Part shown: in pieces, positions 8,781-17,576 of the stretch | Numbering within the stretch: the first letter of the stretch is position 1 | How the letters are laid out: each line of letters begins with the position of its first letter | Origin: Allocoleopsis franciscana PCC 7113 | GTDB lineage: Bacteria > Cyanobacteriota > Cyanobacteriia > Cyanobacteriales > Coleofasciculaceae | Direction of reading: 5' to 3' | Assembly: GCF_000317515.1 (NCBI RefSeq) | Contig: NC_019738.1 | Coordinates: forward strand, 6,474,001-6,538,000 | Length of the DNA stretch: 64,000 nt | Notes under the pieces: model-generated | The model's database searches: none | Told to the model about the DNA's origin: nothing | Seen by the model: only the letters and a program-made list of their open reading frames with translations | Made by a program: the position numbers and the translations under genes

Positions 8781-10211
8781 TTAAACGGCTGTTGCCATCA
8801 CGATCATCACGATAATTAACGCCAATACGGCGATAAAAACAGACACGAGAATAAATCCTGCGATCGCCCACAGTCTTTGATGCCGTTTGAACGCCTTGAT
8901 ACTCTTCCAACGGCGGCTTTTCCAAGCCCACTCATTGCCTTTAACACCTAAAATAATCGCCATCATTGGCCAAGTCATCCCCATGGTAAAGGGAAGGGTA
9001 ATGATCGAAAGATCGCTCCAAGCTATCAGTCCAACCCAAACCTGATTGGGAATACACCATAAACCGGGAAAGAAAAACGCACCCCAGTTCCAGCCGGGAA
9101 TTTCTTGGGGAACGGCAATAGAGGAGTCCAACAACTTCCCTTCTCCAGAATTATTCTTAGGAGTAGGGTGAACTGAATTGGAGCGGGAAGAAGACGCCTT
9201 GGGAATAAAAGCGATCGTATTCAGCATTCGCGTAGCCACAGGGACATCGGTTGCCGTAGCTAATAGGTATTCCAGAACCTGATCAGCCGAGTGAAACCGA
9301 TCCGAAGGATGGGGCGCAAGCATACGGTTGAGCATAAAACTCATGCGTGGACTGAGGGCAAGTTCCTGCTGCCAAATCCAATGGAGTGTATCCGAATCAA
9401 TCAAGTCTTGGGGATGTTTTCCCGTCATTAAAACTAGTGCCGTGACGGCTAAAGCATACAAATCGCTATGAGGGGCAACGATTCCTAAACGCATCTGTTC
9501 ATCCGGCGAATAACCCATCTTACCCAGACGCGTCTTACTACTAAACGGAACAGACGGCGATGAACTGGAAACAGTTTGACCCACTTCAAGCGGAATTTCG
9601 ACGACACCGCCCAAGTCAATTAAGATTGGCAACCCGTCGGAAGCACGGCAGATAATATTGTCAGGAGAAATATCACGATGAATAACACCTAACGAGTGGA
9701 GATAGCTTAAAACTACAAGCAGTTGCCACAACAACTCAACCATTTCGGCTTCGCTGAAGCGTTGCCCGAGCGCCATCCGCTCTTCTAATAAAGTCTGATA
9801 GGTTTTACCTTCGATGTAATCTTGAACTAGAAATAGCCGTTTTCCCTCCCGAAAAAATTCCCAAAATCGGGGAATCTGAGGCGATGAGAGCTTGTACAAA
9901 ATTGCCGCTTCCCGCTGAAATAGTTCCTCTGCCTTTTGTAGGGCTTTAGTGCCTTGTAGGGTGGGCATCAGTTCTTTTAGTGTGACCCATTCGTTAAACC
10001 GTCCCGTATCTTCGGCAAGGTAAGTTCTGCCCATGCCTCCTTGACCGAGTGGGCGTACAATCACATAACGATCGCGCAACCGAGTCCCAGGAGCCAAGTG
10101 GCTACCCACTAGGTGAGGATTCTGTTGTGGCAGAGGTATTCCACAGCGAGAACAAAACCGTGCCCTACTGAGATTATCTTTCCCACAGCTTGTACAAGCG
10201 ATCGCATTCAT
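8781..10211 (-). CDS. Membrane-anchored serine/threonine protein kinase with N-terminal zinc ribbon
   Basis: I start at ATG 10211 because MNAIACTSCG begins the zinc ribbon (C6, C9, C20, C23) common at the front of cyanobacterial Hanks-type kinases; the longer frame only adds unlike residues. The kinase domain follows: glycine loop GQGGMG, catalytic-type Lys in WVTLKEL, HRDISPDN in the catalytic loop, and DLGG in place of DFG. A variable linker (about 340-385) leads to a C-terminal module with WNWGAFFFPG and about three membrane segments. The final strongly hydrophobic segment (IAGFILVSVFIAVLALII) probably sits in the cytoplasmic membrane. DLG instead of DFG is frequent in this subfamily, so activity is plausible. 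Substrates are unknown. It is convergent with the CHAT gene, 12 bp apart. Confidence 0.92.
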   Translation of the reverse strand: MNAIACTSCGKDNLSRARFCSRCGIPLPQQNPHLVGSHLAPGTRLRDRYVIVRPLGQGGMGRTYLAEDTGRFNEWVTLKELMPTLQGTKALQKAEELFQREAAILYKLSSPQIPRFWEFFREGKRLFLVQDYIEGKTYQTLLEERMALGQRFSEAEMVELLWQLLVVLSYLHSLGVIHRDISPDNIICRASDGLPILIDLGGVVEIPLEVGQTVSSSSPSVPFSSKTRLGKMGYSPDEQMRLGIVAPHSDLYALAVTALVLMTGKHPQDLIDSDTLHWIWQQELALSPRMSFMLNRMLAPHPSDRFHSADQVLEYLLATATDVPVATRMLNTIAFIPKASSSRSNSVHPTPKNNSGEGKLLDSSIAVPQEIPGWNWGAFFFPGLWCIPNQVWVGLIAWSDLSIITLPFTMGMTWPMMAIILGVKGNEWAWKSRRWKSIKAFKRHQRLWAIAGFILVSVFIAVLALIIVMIVMATAV

Positions 10212-10570
10212 GAGGCTACTTTCAAGGGTTACCAGCTTACTTTTGTCCCGCATGAGTACCAGCTTAGCCAGTCCCATTGCGGCTCGACTAGAACAAGAAG
10301 GCAGAAGGCAGAGGGTAGAGGGTAGAAAGAGAGGGCACAGAGGCTTATAGTTTCTACTTTTGGCTTGGTTGTTAAAGGCTCACGTATTTCCGCCTGGGTG
10401 CATGAGTAAGGCATCACATCAATTTCACCGGCTCACCTCTATTCTTTCAGGGGTATTAAGCGGAAAAATTTGTAATGATTTTTTCATCTGCTTTCTTTAC
10501 GGTTTCAATCCTCATATCCCTTTTCCGGATAGAATCCTAAGCTACAGATAGCCGTATCGAGCAAAACGCA
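10212..10570. other. Spacer between divergent kinase and aroE, with promoters presumed
   Basis: No credible gene. It holds a heptameric repeat (10296-10330). A TAGAAT hexamer near 10530 could be the -10 element for aroE; no matching -35 is clear. Short ORFs here have no coding character. Confidence 0.4.
10296..10330. repeat. Heptameric short tandem repeat (STRR), AGAAGGC/AGAGGGT type
   Basis: Five consecutive heptamers: AGAAGGC twice, AGAGGGT twice, then AGAAAGA. STRRs of this kind are common in spacers of filamentous cyanobacteria. Confidence 0.85.
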
Positions 10571-11452
10571 ATGTCACAGATTACAGGTAAAACTAAACTT
10601 TTGGGGGTGATTGGTGATCCTATTGAGCATTCTCTTTCTCCTGTGATGCACAATGCTGCCATTGCAGAGATGGGATTAGATTACATTTACCTCCCCTTCC
10701 CGATCAAAACAGCAGATTTGGGAGTTGCGATCGCAGGTTTTGCGGCTATTGGTGTGCAGGGATTTAGTGTTACTATTCCTCACAAACAAGCGATTATCTC
10801 CCTGTTGTCAGAGGTTTCTGCGATCGCTAAACTAACTGGAGCGGTAAACACCGTTTGGCGGACAGAACAGGGATGGAGTGGTACCAATACGGATGTGGAA
10901 GGTTTTGTGGCACCCTTGCAAGCCTTGAATCGGGATTGGAGCCAAAGCACCCCCGTTATCTTAGGGCATGGTGGTGCGGCACGGGCTGTCGTTGTGGGTT
11001 GCACTCAACTCGGTTGTGCTGAGATTCACGTTGTGGGGCGCAATGTGCAAAAGTTAAGTCAATTTCAACAAAGTTGGGTGAATGCCCCCCTACCCATAAC
11101 GCTCAATGTCCATCGCTGGGATGAACTACCGGAGTTATTGCCTCAAGCGGATTTGGTGGTCAATAGCACACCTGTCGGAATGTATCCTAACGTTGATCAG
11201 TCTCCTCTCGATGCAGCCGCGATGGAGTTGTTACGTCCGGATGCGATCGCCTATGACTTAATTTACACTCCTAACCCCACGCAGTTTTTGCAGCAAGCCC
11301 AAGAACAGGGTGCAGTTGCGATCGATGGTTTAGAAATGCTGGTGCAGCAAGGCGCGGCTGCTTTAAAAATTTGGGTTGAACAAACACCACCAGTGGATAT
11401 TATGCGGCGATCGTTGCAGCAGCATTTGGGTTTATTGACTTATGGCCGGTAA
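10571..11452 (+). CDS. aroE: Shikimate dehydrogenase (NADP+)
   Basis: This enzyme reduces 3-dehydroshikimate to shikimate in aromatic amino acid synthesis (cytoplasm). The 293-aa length is standard. The substrate site is seen in GDPIEHSLSPVMHN (the two Ser of SLSP) and in FSVTIPHK (catalytic Lys), with NTDVEGF contributing the catalytic Asp. The NADP-binding glycine motif is GHGGAARAVV. The C-terminal YDLIYTPNPTQFL and GLEMLVQQGAAAL are also canonical. ATG 10571 fits the family N-terminus. It appears to be transcribed alone and is convergent with the CrtC-like gene 59 bp away. Confidence 0.97.
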   Translation: MSQITGKTKLLGVIGDPIEHSLSPVMHNAAIAEMGLDYIYLPFPIKTADLGVAIAGFAAIGVQGFSVTIPHKQAIISLLSEVSAIAKLTGAVNTVWRTEQGWSGTNTDVEGFVAPLQALNRDWSQSTPVILGHGGAARAVVVGCTQLGCAEIHVVGRNVQKLSQFQQSWVNAPLPITLNVHRWDELPELLPQADLVVNSTPVGMYPNVDQSPLDAAAMELLRPDAIAYDLIYTPNPTQFLQQAQEQGAVAIDGLEMLVQQGAAALKIWVEQTPPVDIMRRSLQQHLGLLTYGR

Positions 11453-11511
11453 AACGTCCTCGGCGATTCCATCTACCGCCACCACTTGTTCAACATACTC
11501 TATTAAATCGG

Positions 11512-12579
11512 TCAAAGCACATATTCTCCATAAATGAATCCTTTTGCTCGCAGAGTTTCTCCTTGGAGAAAAAGGCTAACTTCAACACGGCCTGTAACTT
11601 CTTCAATAAAACTGTATTGACGGTCTTGATTATCAGGCACTACTAGCTCCATCGTGGTTTCAAAGTTGACGTTGACTAACAATCGATCGCATTCATCGGC
11701 GGCTTCTACCTGCAAGCTAGAAGGGACTTTTAAGGTGCGATCGGCAAACAGGGAAGCCATAATTCCGGGCAGACGCACAGGCATGACTGGAGAGGACGAC
11801 CAATCCCAATGAATAGCTAAAGTAGAGCCGAGGAAAATTTTGTGTATCCGATTATCCACATATACAAAAATATAGGGTAAGTACTTGACAGAATGGTCTT
11901 TATTGGTACGTTGGTCTAAAACCAGAGTAATTTGCCTGCCGTCATCACAGGTGGCAAAAGCGACAAACCATTCCCAAGCAATATCTTCACCCCAACGAAA
12001 ACGACCAAAGTTGTGATCGTGGTAGACAAACCAATCGCGATCGATACTGAAGTTCTGTTCGCCTACAGATAACTCTCCCATTACTTGTAAACCGGGCACC
12101 AAACCCCAACCGATGAAACCACTGCCAAAAGGCGAATCCTCGGTTACTAACAATGGCATGGCTTGTGCCTCTCCTTGGCAACGAATGGATAACTGCGCCC
12201 TTTCGTCTTGGACTTGCAGCGTCGAGTGTTTGCCATCAAGTTCCAGCAAGACGCCGTTTCCCTGGATACGCAAGGGGTTTCGACGCACCATATCGGGTTG
12301 CCATTCCAAGTTGAAAGTAGTGCCTAATGTCGCCATAGGCGTATCCACCGGCTCCTCTGGCAGCAGGTGAGTGCTGGCTAAGTTGACCAGGAAGCTTACT
12401 TGAATCTCGCCGTGTCCTGGTCTGCCCATCAAGTTTATGTTGACCAGTATCCGCACTTTTCCTTGTCTATCCAGGAGAACGAAATGATACCAATCTTTCC
12501 AGTCCATGGGGGAGGCGGGGTCATCCAAGGGGATGCGTAGGGCTTCAATACGGGCTAGCAGTTGTTCGTCAATGGTCAT
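11512..12579 (-). CDS. CrtC/AttH-like (carotenoid 1,2-hydratase, lipocalin-type) protein
   Basis: This 355-aa protein is beta-rich, with two lipocalin-like halves as in the hydroxyneurosporene synthase/AttH superfamily. Recognisable features are the N-terminal DWKDWYHFVLLDRQGKVRI strand pair and the centre, RDWFVYHDHNFGRFRW followed by EWFVAFA, which matches the family's conserved Y/WxDHNWG region. Members hydrate isoprenoid double bonds or act as cyclases on polyene or terpenoid substrates. The start codon overlaps the stop of the upstream gene by 4 bases (ATGA), so translation is coupled to it. Two genes further upstream is a polyprenyl diphosphate synthase. I therefore infer an isoprenoid-modifying role; the actual reaction is unknown. 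No signal peptide is seen. Confidence 0.75.
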   Translation of the reverse strand: MTIDEQLLARIEALRIPLDDPASPMDWKDWYHFVLLDRQGKVRILVNINLMGRPGHGEIQVSFLVNLASTHLLPEEPVDTPMATLGTTFNLEWQPDMVRRNPLRIQGNGVLLELDGKHSTLQVQDERAQLSIRCQGEAQAMPLLVTEDSPFGSGFIGWGLVPGLQVMGELSVGEQNFSIDRDWFVYHDHNFGRFRWGEDIAWEWFVAFATCDDGRQITLVLDQRTNKDHSVKYLPYIFVYVDNRIHKIFLGSTLAIHWDWSSSPVMPVRLPGIMASLFADRTLKVPSSLQVEAADECDRLLVNVNFETTMELVVPDNQDRQYSFIEEVTGRVEVSLFLQGETLRAKGFIYGEYVL

Positions 12580-14141
12580 CGTTGTAGCGAACCTGCCTCA
12601 CAAAAAACATCCTTGACTATTGTCTGCTGGGACGGCGTTGGGAGGATAGAGGCTACACCAATACTGGAGGCGATCGCATCCCAGGTGGTGGCAATTCTGG
12701 GCAATACCAACGCCAGTCCCAGCACAAGGCAACTAAACCAGCGTTCTGCATCCATTCCCAGAGATGCTTTGAGCGCGTCTACCGCCTCAGCCGATACGGA
12801 AAAGTCACGATTAGGCTGGCCTTCATCAAACTCTGTTGCACCTAAACTCCACAACCAGTGTGAGGCAAGGGTTAGCCAACCACCTTGGTTTTTGTCACCG
12901 CCAACAGAATTCTGATAAGCAGAGGCAGCTTCCTGAGTGATAACTAGCCAACGGGGGGCTTCTGCTGCGGCAAAAGCGAGTACCCCATTCTGATAGAAAC
13001 GGGTGTTACTTAACTGAGTCAGTAACTCGCTACCAGCTTGGGTGCGACGGTATTTATCACCTTCTTGGCATAGGAGGAGCAACAATTCTATAACTAGCCA
13101 ACGAGCCGGAAGTGTATCTAAACCGGGTATTACAGCAAGCAAACTTTTAGTTGCCTCGGTAGTGCGATCGCTAAGTGGGATGCGTTGCCACGCATCGCTA
13201 TCTAAGGTTGCTTCTTTTGAGGCGATATCTTGCAATTTTTTGGCAATGAGTGGGGATATCTGCGCCAGTCCCAAGAGGATGCCAGCGAACCAGCGATCGG
13301 CAGAACCTCCTAGTTTGGCAACGAATTTTTCGGCTAAAAAACCTGGAACTGACGTTTCTCTTTTTTTCTCTAGAGGTTCTTGCTCAGCGGGAACCAAGTT
13401 TAACAGCCATTTTTCCCAAATAGCTAGCAAACTCTGACCCCCTAAAATTGTATTCTCACTTTTGATGTTATCGCCTATCCAGTTGGGAATTTGTGCGGAG
13501 GCAAAAGCGATCACTCCATTTTGAAAGAAGCTAGTTGGTCTAATTTGATTGAGTAATTGTGTGCCCGGTTCAGTTTGGGCGTATTCCTCGCCTTTTTTAC
13601 TTAAACTGGCTAAAATTTCAGCGACTAGCCAGCGAGATGGTATTTTATCTAGGTCTATTAAACCTGACATCAAACCAAACATTCCGGCTGTTGATTTGTC
13701 TAGGGCATTCGAGAACAAGTCTCCGTCACGAGAAGAGAAAGGTAAAGTAACTGGCAAGGAAACTTCGACAACCTGATTTTGATTTTTTTCAGTTTCTGGC
13801 AATACAATTTCTAGTTGGATAGGAATCGCTTCTTCTTGAATGGCTGGAAAGCGTAACCAACTTTTGACTTTCTGTCCTATTTGCAGTATGGAAGGAAGTG
13901 AAATTATAATTTTTTGGCTAAATTGGCTTCCCTGAACTAGATAAAGATAAGAGGGAGAAATACTACTAGATATAGAGATGACTTGACCGTTATCTACTAA
14001 CCAATCATCTAATATAGGACGGAATAATAAGTTTTCAGGTATTTGGCTATTAATTAATAGATGTAGAACCAAACTTGAACCTGGATAAACTTTTATATTT
14101 TCATATACAAAGTTTTTGATAATGACTGGTATTTCATCCAT
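12576..14141 (-). CDS. Unknown protein with N-terminal beta domain and two copies of a helical module (521 aa)
   Basis: I do not recognise this family. Residues 1 to about 130 look like a beta-sandwich (alternating short strands). Then a helical module occurs twice: about 165-308 and about 343-494. Matching pieces are SRWLVAEILASLSKKGEEY / ARWLVIELLLLLCQEGDKY, SFFQNGVIAFASAQIPNW / RFYQNGVLAFAAAEAPRW, and ADRWFAGILLGLAQISPLI / AERWFSCLVLGLALVLPRI. The modules are tryptophan-rich and partly hydrophobic, so they may bind lipid or lie at a membrane surface. It sits 35 bp after the polyprenyl synthase and overlaps the CrtC-like gene by 4 bp, so all three should form an operon. A role in handling or cyclising an isoprenoid is inference only. 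Confidence 0.8.
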   Translation of the reverse strand: MDEIPVIIKNFVYENIKVYPGSSLVLHLLINSQIPENLLFRPILDDWLVDNGQVISISSSISPSYLYLVQGSQFSQKIIISLPSILQIGQKVKSWLRFPAIQEEAIPIQLEIVLPETEKNQNQVVEVSLPVTLPFSSRDGDLFSNALDKSTAGMFGLMSGLIDLDKIPSRWLVAEILASLSKKGEEYAQTEPGTQLLNQIRPTSFFQNGVIAFASAQIPNWIGDNIKSENTILGGQSLLAIWEKWLLNLVPAEQEPLEKKRETSVPGFLAEKFVAKLGGSADRWFAGILLGLAQISPLIAKKLQDIASKEATLDSDAWQRIPLSDRTTEATKSLLAVIPGLDTLPARWLVIELLLLLCQEGDKYRRTQAGSELLTQLSNTRFYQNGVLAFAAAEAPRWLVITQEAASAYQNSVGGDKNQGGWLTLASHWLWSLGATEFDEGQPNRDFSVSAEAVDALKASLGMDAERWFSCLVLGLALVLPRIATTWDAIASSIGVASILPTPSQQTIVKDVFCEAGSLQR

Positions 14142-14176
14142 TTAGTTTTTCTCTAACTTTTCTTATTGACACAAGC

Positions 14177-15763
14177 TTACACATTTCTGTAAATCACGTA
14201 GTTAATTATTTCTTTGAGAAATCGACGGTCGTGGACAGGACATCCCCATTTTTCTTCTGAGCGTAGCGGGTTTTCTGACTGAAGAAAATCTAGGTTATCA
14301 AAAATTCTTGCGGCTTTGTTGGTAAGCGATCGCGCAACTTCCCAGCCGTGTTCGATGCTACCGCAAAGTTGCATTTGTTCACTAATAAAAGCAATATCCT
14401 CTGGTGTTTTTTTATCGCGGGGTAAAGCAAGGATTTTCAATATCTTCTCAGATGCTTTGCCACGATGTGACAAAACATGATTCAGCATTAAGGTGCGTTT
14501 GCCTTCGTAAATATCACCGCCAATTTCTTTCCCATAATTTTCGATTTGACCTTGTAAATTCAACAAATCGTCTTGGATCTGAAAAGCAATTCCTAATAGC
14601 ATACCAAATCGAGTTATACCTGCCAAATGGTTAACTAGCTCCTTATTACTTGCTGATGGATGTCCGACGATCAGACCAATTCGGCAGGGAGTAATAAACG
14701 AATACCAGCAGGTTTTTTTGACGCACATTTTAAAATAATCTTGGTCGGTTAGGTGGGAAGCATTGGTAGCCACCCAATCTAATTCCATTGCCTGTCCTTC
14801 GACAGATTGCTGCGCCATAAACTCGATTTCATGTAAAACATTGAGAGCTTTGGAAACTCCAATGCTTGACAGATTTTCTAGCAATAAACCTACTGCCAAG
14901 ACGTTGGTAGCATCACCTACATTAATGGCGCGGGGAATTCCAATCATTTGGTGCAAAGTTCCTTTCCCCCGTCGAGATTCGGAACCGTCTTCGATATCGT
15001 CGTGAATTAGAAAAGCGTTGTGATAAAGTTCAAGAGCTGCTGCTGATGTCAAGGCATCATGTCCCCTACCTCCTACTGCTCTGGCAACACTAATACACAG
15101 AGTTGGTCGCAGCATTTTGCCGAGACGGAAGGGGTAATCAGTTAATAATTCATATAATGGTTTATAGGCACCTTCAATATCACTTCTAGTGGCAACAAAT
15201 TCTTTGATTGTTTCGCCTACTGCTAACCGGGATTGGTGTACTGCTTCATTGATAATGTTTTTGTCATACATTAACTGCTCTTCGGCAGTGTTGGTGACTT
15301 CCTCAACTTTATGGTTTTCTACGAGAGCTTCACTCGATCCATTGGTAGCGATGTTAACGGCTGAGGCGATCGCATAGGGATGTGGATGCGCGTTCGCCAC
15401 TCCCCCTTTAGCTGCTAATGGCACGTTTGTAATGTGTTGGGCAAACGTGGGCAGCGCTGTCGAGGAATTTTCCGTGTATTCCCCTGTGTTTATCTTATTA
15501 CCATTCTCTTCAAAATCCGGTCTATAAGCAGGCAGAGGCAACTGCTGACCGTTTGTAAAGTTGTTTTTAATACTGTTGGCTAGATTGACTTCTACTGCGA
15601 GTACGGGTTTATTTTTCTGTTGTTTCTTTGGTGTTGCCGTGGTAATTTTAATAACTTTTTTGGGTAACTCTTCTTGTATTTGAATTCCTATTTTCTGTTT
15701 ATGGTCGTACATTAACCAAGCAGAAAAGCAGAAGTACAGTATGAACAGAAAAATTGCAAGCAT
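14177..15763 (-). CDS. Polyprenyl (geranylgeranyl-type) diphosphate synthase with N-terminal membrane anchor
   Basis: The C-terminal 350 residues are a trans-isoprenyl diphosphate synthase. The first Asp-rich motif is HDDIED (D255, D256, D259), followed by a conserved SRRGKGTLHQ region. The second motif is QIQDDLLNL (D398, D399, with N402 instead of a third Asp), and later come GGDIYEGKRTLM and a C-terminal helix bundle. The enzyme condenses isopentenyl diphosphate with allylic diphosphates. Unusually, about 180 residues precede it: a single membrane segment (residues 1-18), then a low-complexity, probably disordered tether. Ordinary bacterial synthases are about 300-350 aa and soluble. It heads a three-gene operon with the duplicated-module protein and the CrtC-like protein. 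Chain length of the product cannot be read from sequence with confidence. Confidence 0.9.
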   Translation of the reverse strand: MLAIFLFILYFCFSAWLMYDHKQKIGIQIQEELPKKVIKITTATPKKQQKNKPVLAVEVNLANSIKNNFTNGQQLPLPAYRPDFEENGNKINTGEYTENSSTALPTFAQHITNVPLAAKGGVANAHPHPYAIASAVNIATNGSSEALVENHKVEEVTNTAEEQLMYDKNIINEAVHQSRLAVGETIKEFVATRSDIEGAYKPLYELLTDYPFRLGKMLRPTLCISVARAVGGRGHDALTSAAALELYHNAFLIHDDIEDGSESRRGKGTLHQMIGIPRAINVGDATNVLAVGLLLENLSSIGVSKALNVLHEIEFMAQQSVEGQAMELDWVATNASHLTDQDYFKMCVKKTCWYSFITPCRIGLIVGHPSASNKELVNHLAGITRFGMLLGIAFQIQDDLLNLQGQIENYGKEIGGDIYEGKRTLMLNHVLSHRGKASEKILKILALPRDKKTPEDIAFISEQMQLCGSIEHGWEVARSLTNKAARIFDNLDFLQSENPLRSEEKWGCPVHDRRFLKEIINYVIYRNV

Positions 15764-15938
15764 TAATTTTATCTTGTATTCAAAACAACAATTATTATAA
15801 ATTAATCGAGCCAGTTTTTTCTCCTGTCGAGCAGATTTTTAGGTGGGGCTTATCGACAAGATTATCTCTATTTCTGATCACCCATTCTTTCAGTCCCCAC
15901 CACACCGAAATTTTGACGGGGTTGCGATCGCGTCTTGT

Positions 15939-16925
15939 TTAGGAAGCAACAGGTCTGATATAAGCACCCAGGCGAACTAACACATCCATATTACTAACAG
16001 GATTAAGGGCATGGGCACCGAAAAGCCCAATTATTTCGTGATTTGGAAATGCTTCAAGAGAAAAAGTTGCCGTTTCCTTTTGGCTACTAGAGCCACCAAA
16101 TACCTGTGATTTAACTCCCTTATAGGTTTGAAACTGTAAGGAGATAATGTCCTGCTCTGGATAGTCGGGGCTTTCTTTACCCCAGGTTAGTACGATTCCT
16201 GTTATATAATCTCCCGTTTCTATGCTGAATTCATCAGCTTGACCACCGGAAGCACCAGCTGCTATTGACTCGTATGTTTCAGGCGGATTTTTTGCTGTAT
16301 CTTCATACTGCACTTGAATATTGTCGATAGCCCAACCCGACTTAATACGCACGGTTTTAATTCTCGACTGAGGCGTTTTGGGTTGGATGGCAAATTCTTC
16401 TGCATCAATAAAGGACCCTCTAGGTCCTAGTGTCGGAAATGACGCTGATGCTGGCGATGATTCTTCCGGAACGGGAACAAGTTCCCATTGCTGGTTTGCT
16501 GTACCATTATTACCGTTGACTGGGTACGTAACAACGGGGGTCAACGGCTCTGTACTGCTCCCTAACACATCTAGCACTAAGCCATTTAGCTTTGACTTTA
16601 TCAACCCATCTTCAGTAATTGTCCATTGCTGATTTGGCGTTCCGTTACTACCGTTTACCGGATAAGTAATAACTGGGGTAAAAGGCTCTGTTCTGCTTCC
16701 TGGAATATCCACCACGAAGCCATTTAGTCTACTTTCTATGAACCCATTTTCAGTAATCTTCCATTGCTGATTCGGCTCACCATTCGTTCCCTTGACTGGG
16801 TAAACAACCAGATGAGTTTTAGCTTCCGCGTTGTTTCCTGCCACATCCAGAACTAAGCCATTGAGCTTGCTTTTTATCAAAAAGTAGCCATTATTACAGC
16901 CGTTTTTAACGGTATTATCTGCCAT
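15939..16925 (-). CDS. Lectin fusion: ricin-type beta-trefoil plus jacalin-like domain
   Basis: Start chosen at ATG 16925 because AAAGGAG lies just upstream; the longer frame would put this Shine-Dalgarno sequence inside the coding region. The 328-aa product has an N-terminal ricin-type trefoil with three subdomains, each ending in a QxW motif (NQQWKI, NQQWTI, NQQWEL) and each containing a SKLNGLVLDV-like strand. After a short Pro/Ser linker comes a jacalin-like domain with WAIDNIQVQYED, GDYITGIVLTWG, a repeated strand pattern and the end VRLGAYIRP. Both domain types bind carbohydrates. No signal peptide is seen, so export, if any, is non-classical. The trefoil subdomains are similar at DNA level, suggesting recent triplication. 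It lies 175 bp upstream of the polyprenyl synthase, on the same strand. Confidence 0.9.
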   Translation of the reverse strand: MADNTVKNGCNNGYFLIKSKLNGLVLDVAGNNAEAKTHLVVYPVKGTNGEPNQQWKITENGFIESRLNGFVVDIPGSRTEPFTPVITYPVNGSNGTPNQQWTITEDGLIKSKLNGLVLDVLGSSTEPLTPVVTYPVNGNNGTANQQWELVPVPEESSPASASFPTLGPRGSFIDAEEFAIQPKTPQSRIKTVRIKSGWAIDNIQVQYEDTAKNPPETYESIAAGASGGQADEFSIETGDYITGIVLTWGKESPDYPEQDIISLQFQTYKGVKSQVFGGSSSQKETATFSLEAFPNHEIIGLFGAHALNPVSNMDVLVRLGAYIRPVAS

Positions 16926-17576
16926 CTTTTTTTCTCCTTTCATCATTAAGTTTTTTAACTTTTTCACAACAAATCGAAGCATATTATTCTTTGTAAGTCA
17001 AGAATAATTTTGTATTTTTTTACATTTTTGTTGATGATAATTTTGCTATGAGGCATATATAGCAGGAGTCAGGACTCAGGACTCAGGAGTAATGCCCTTA
17101 CTGTGACTGGGTTTGAGATTGACATAATGTCTTAACCGCCAAAGCTTTTCCCTTTTGTGCCACTGCTTTGGGAGCATCACTTACCTCCAATTATTTAGCC
17201 GTATCGGAAATTACTTTTTAAACGATCGGCTTATTTGGTGTAGCGGTAGATAGCCCAAGAATGCTGGAATTGCGGGGCTGGGATTTTGCTTTTTGTAGAT
17301 GTAAGCCAGCGGTTGCGAGAAAGGATATTTGGGATTAGCAAGTGTGAAAGCTTACTGACAAAGGTGCAAGATATGAGTTTAGGAACTTTGACAATTACCG
17401 CATTAGATACTTGTTTCATTGGCATTTTAATTGTTGAATTAACATAATAAGTGCTGAAGAACCGTTAAGAATTTATAGTGAGTTAACTAAAGTCAGTAAT
17501 ATTGTTATTTAATTAGTAAAAAACAGAAAAATATAATATAAAATATTTTATTTAATTTCCGAAAACGGCTTTGATA
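16926..17576. other. Spacer of about 650 bp without a gene, with STRR
   Basis: Divergent spacer between the lectin and the glycosyltransferase. It contains a heptameric repeat (17064-17091) and very AT-rich stretches next to both starts (17000-17045 and 17440-17560) where promoters are expected. The 17160-17440 part has short ORFs, for example MSLGTLTITALDTCF followed by a stop, that may be debris of a decayed gene, but nothing is identifiable. Confidence 0.5.
17064..17091. repeat. Heptameric STRR, AGGACTC type
   Basis: Four heptamers: AGGAGTC, AGGACTC, AGGACTC, AGGAGTA. The same family lies inside the coding region of the histidine kinase at 41877-41904. Confidence 0.9.

Noticed and set aside
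11453-11520. Frame after the CrtC-like gene reading ALTDLIEYVEQVVAVDG then a stop
   Set aside because: Looks protein-like but has no start, is about 30 residues and overlaps the end of aroE; could be the tail of a lost gene but cannot be supported.
17231-17425. 64-codon ORF on the minus strand and debris around it
   Set aside because: No start signal or recognisable domain; at best the remains of a decayed gene.
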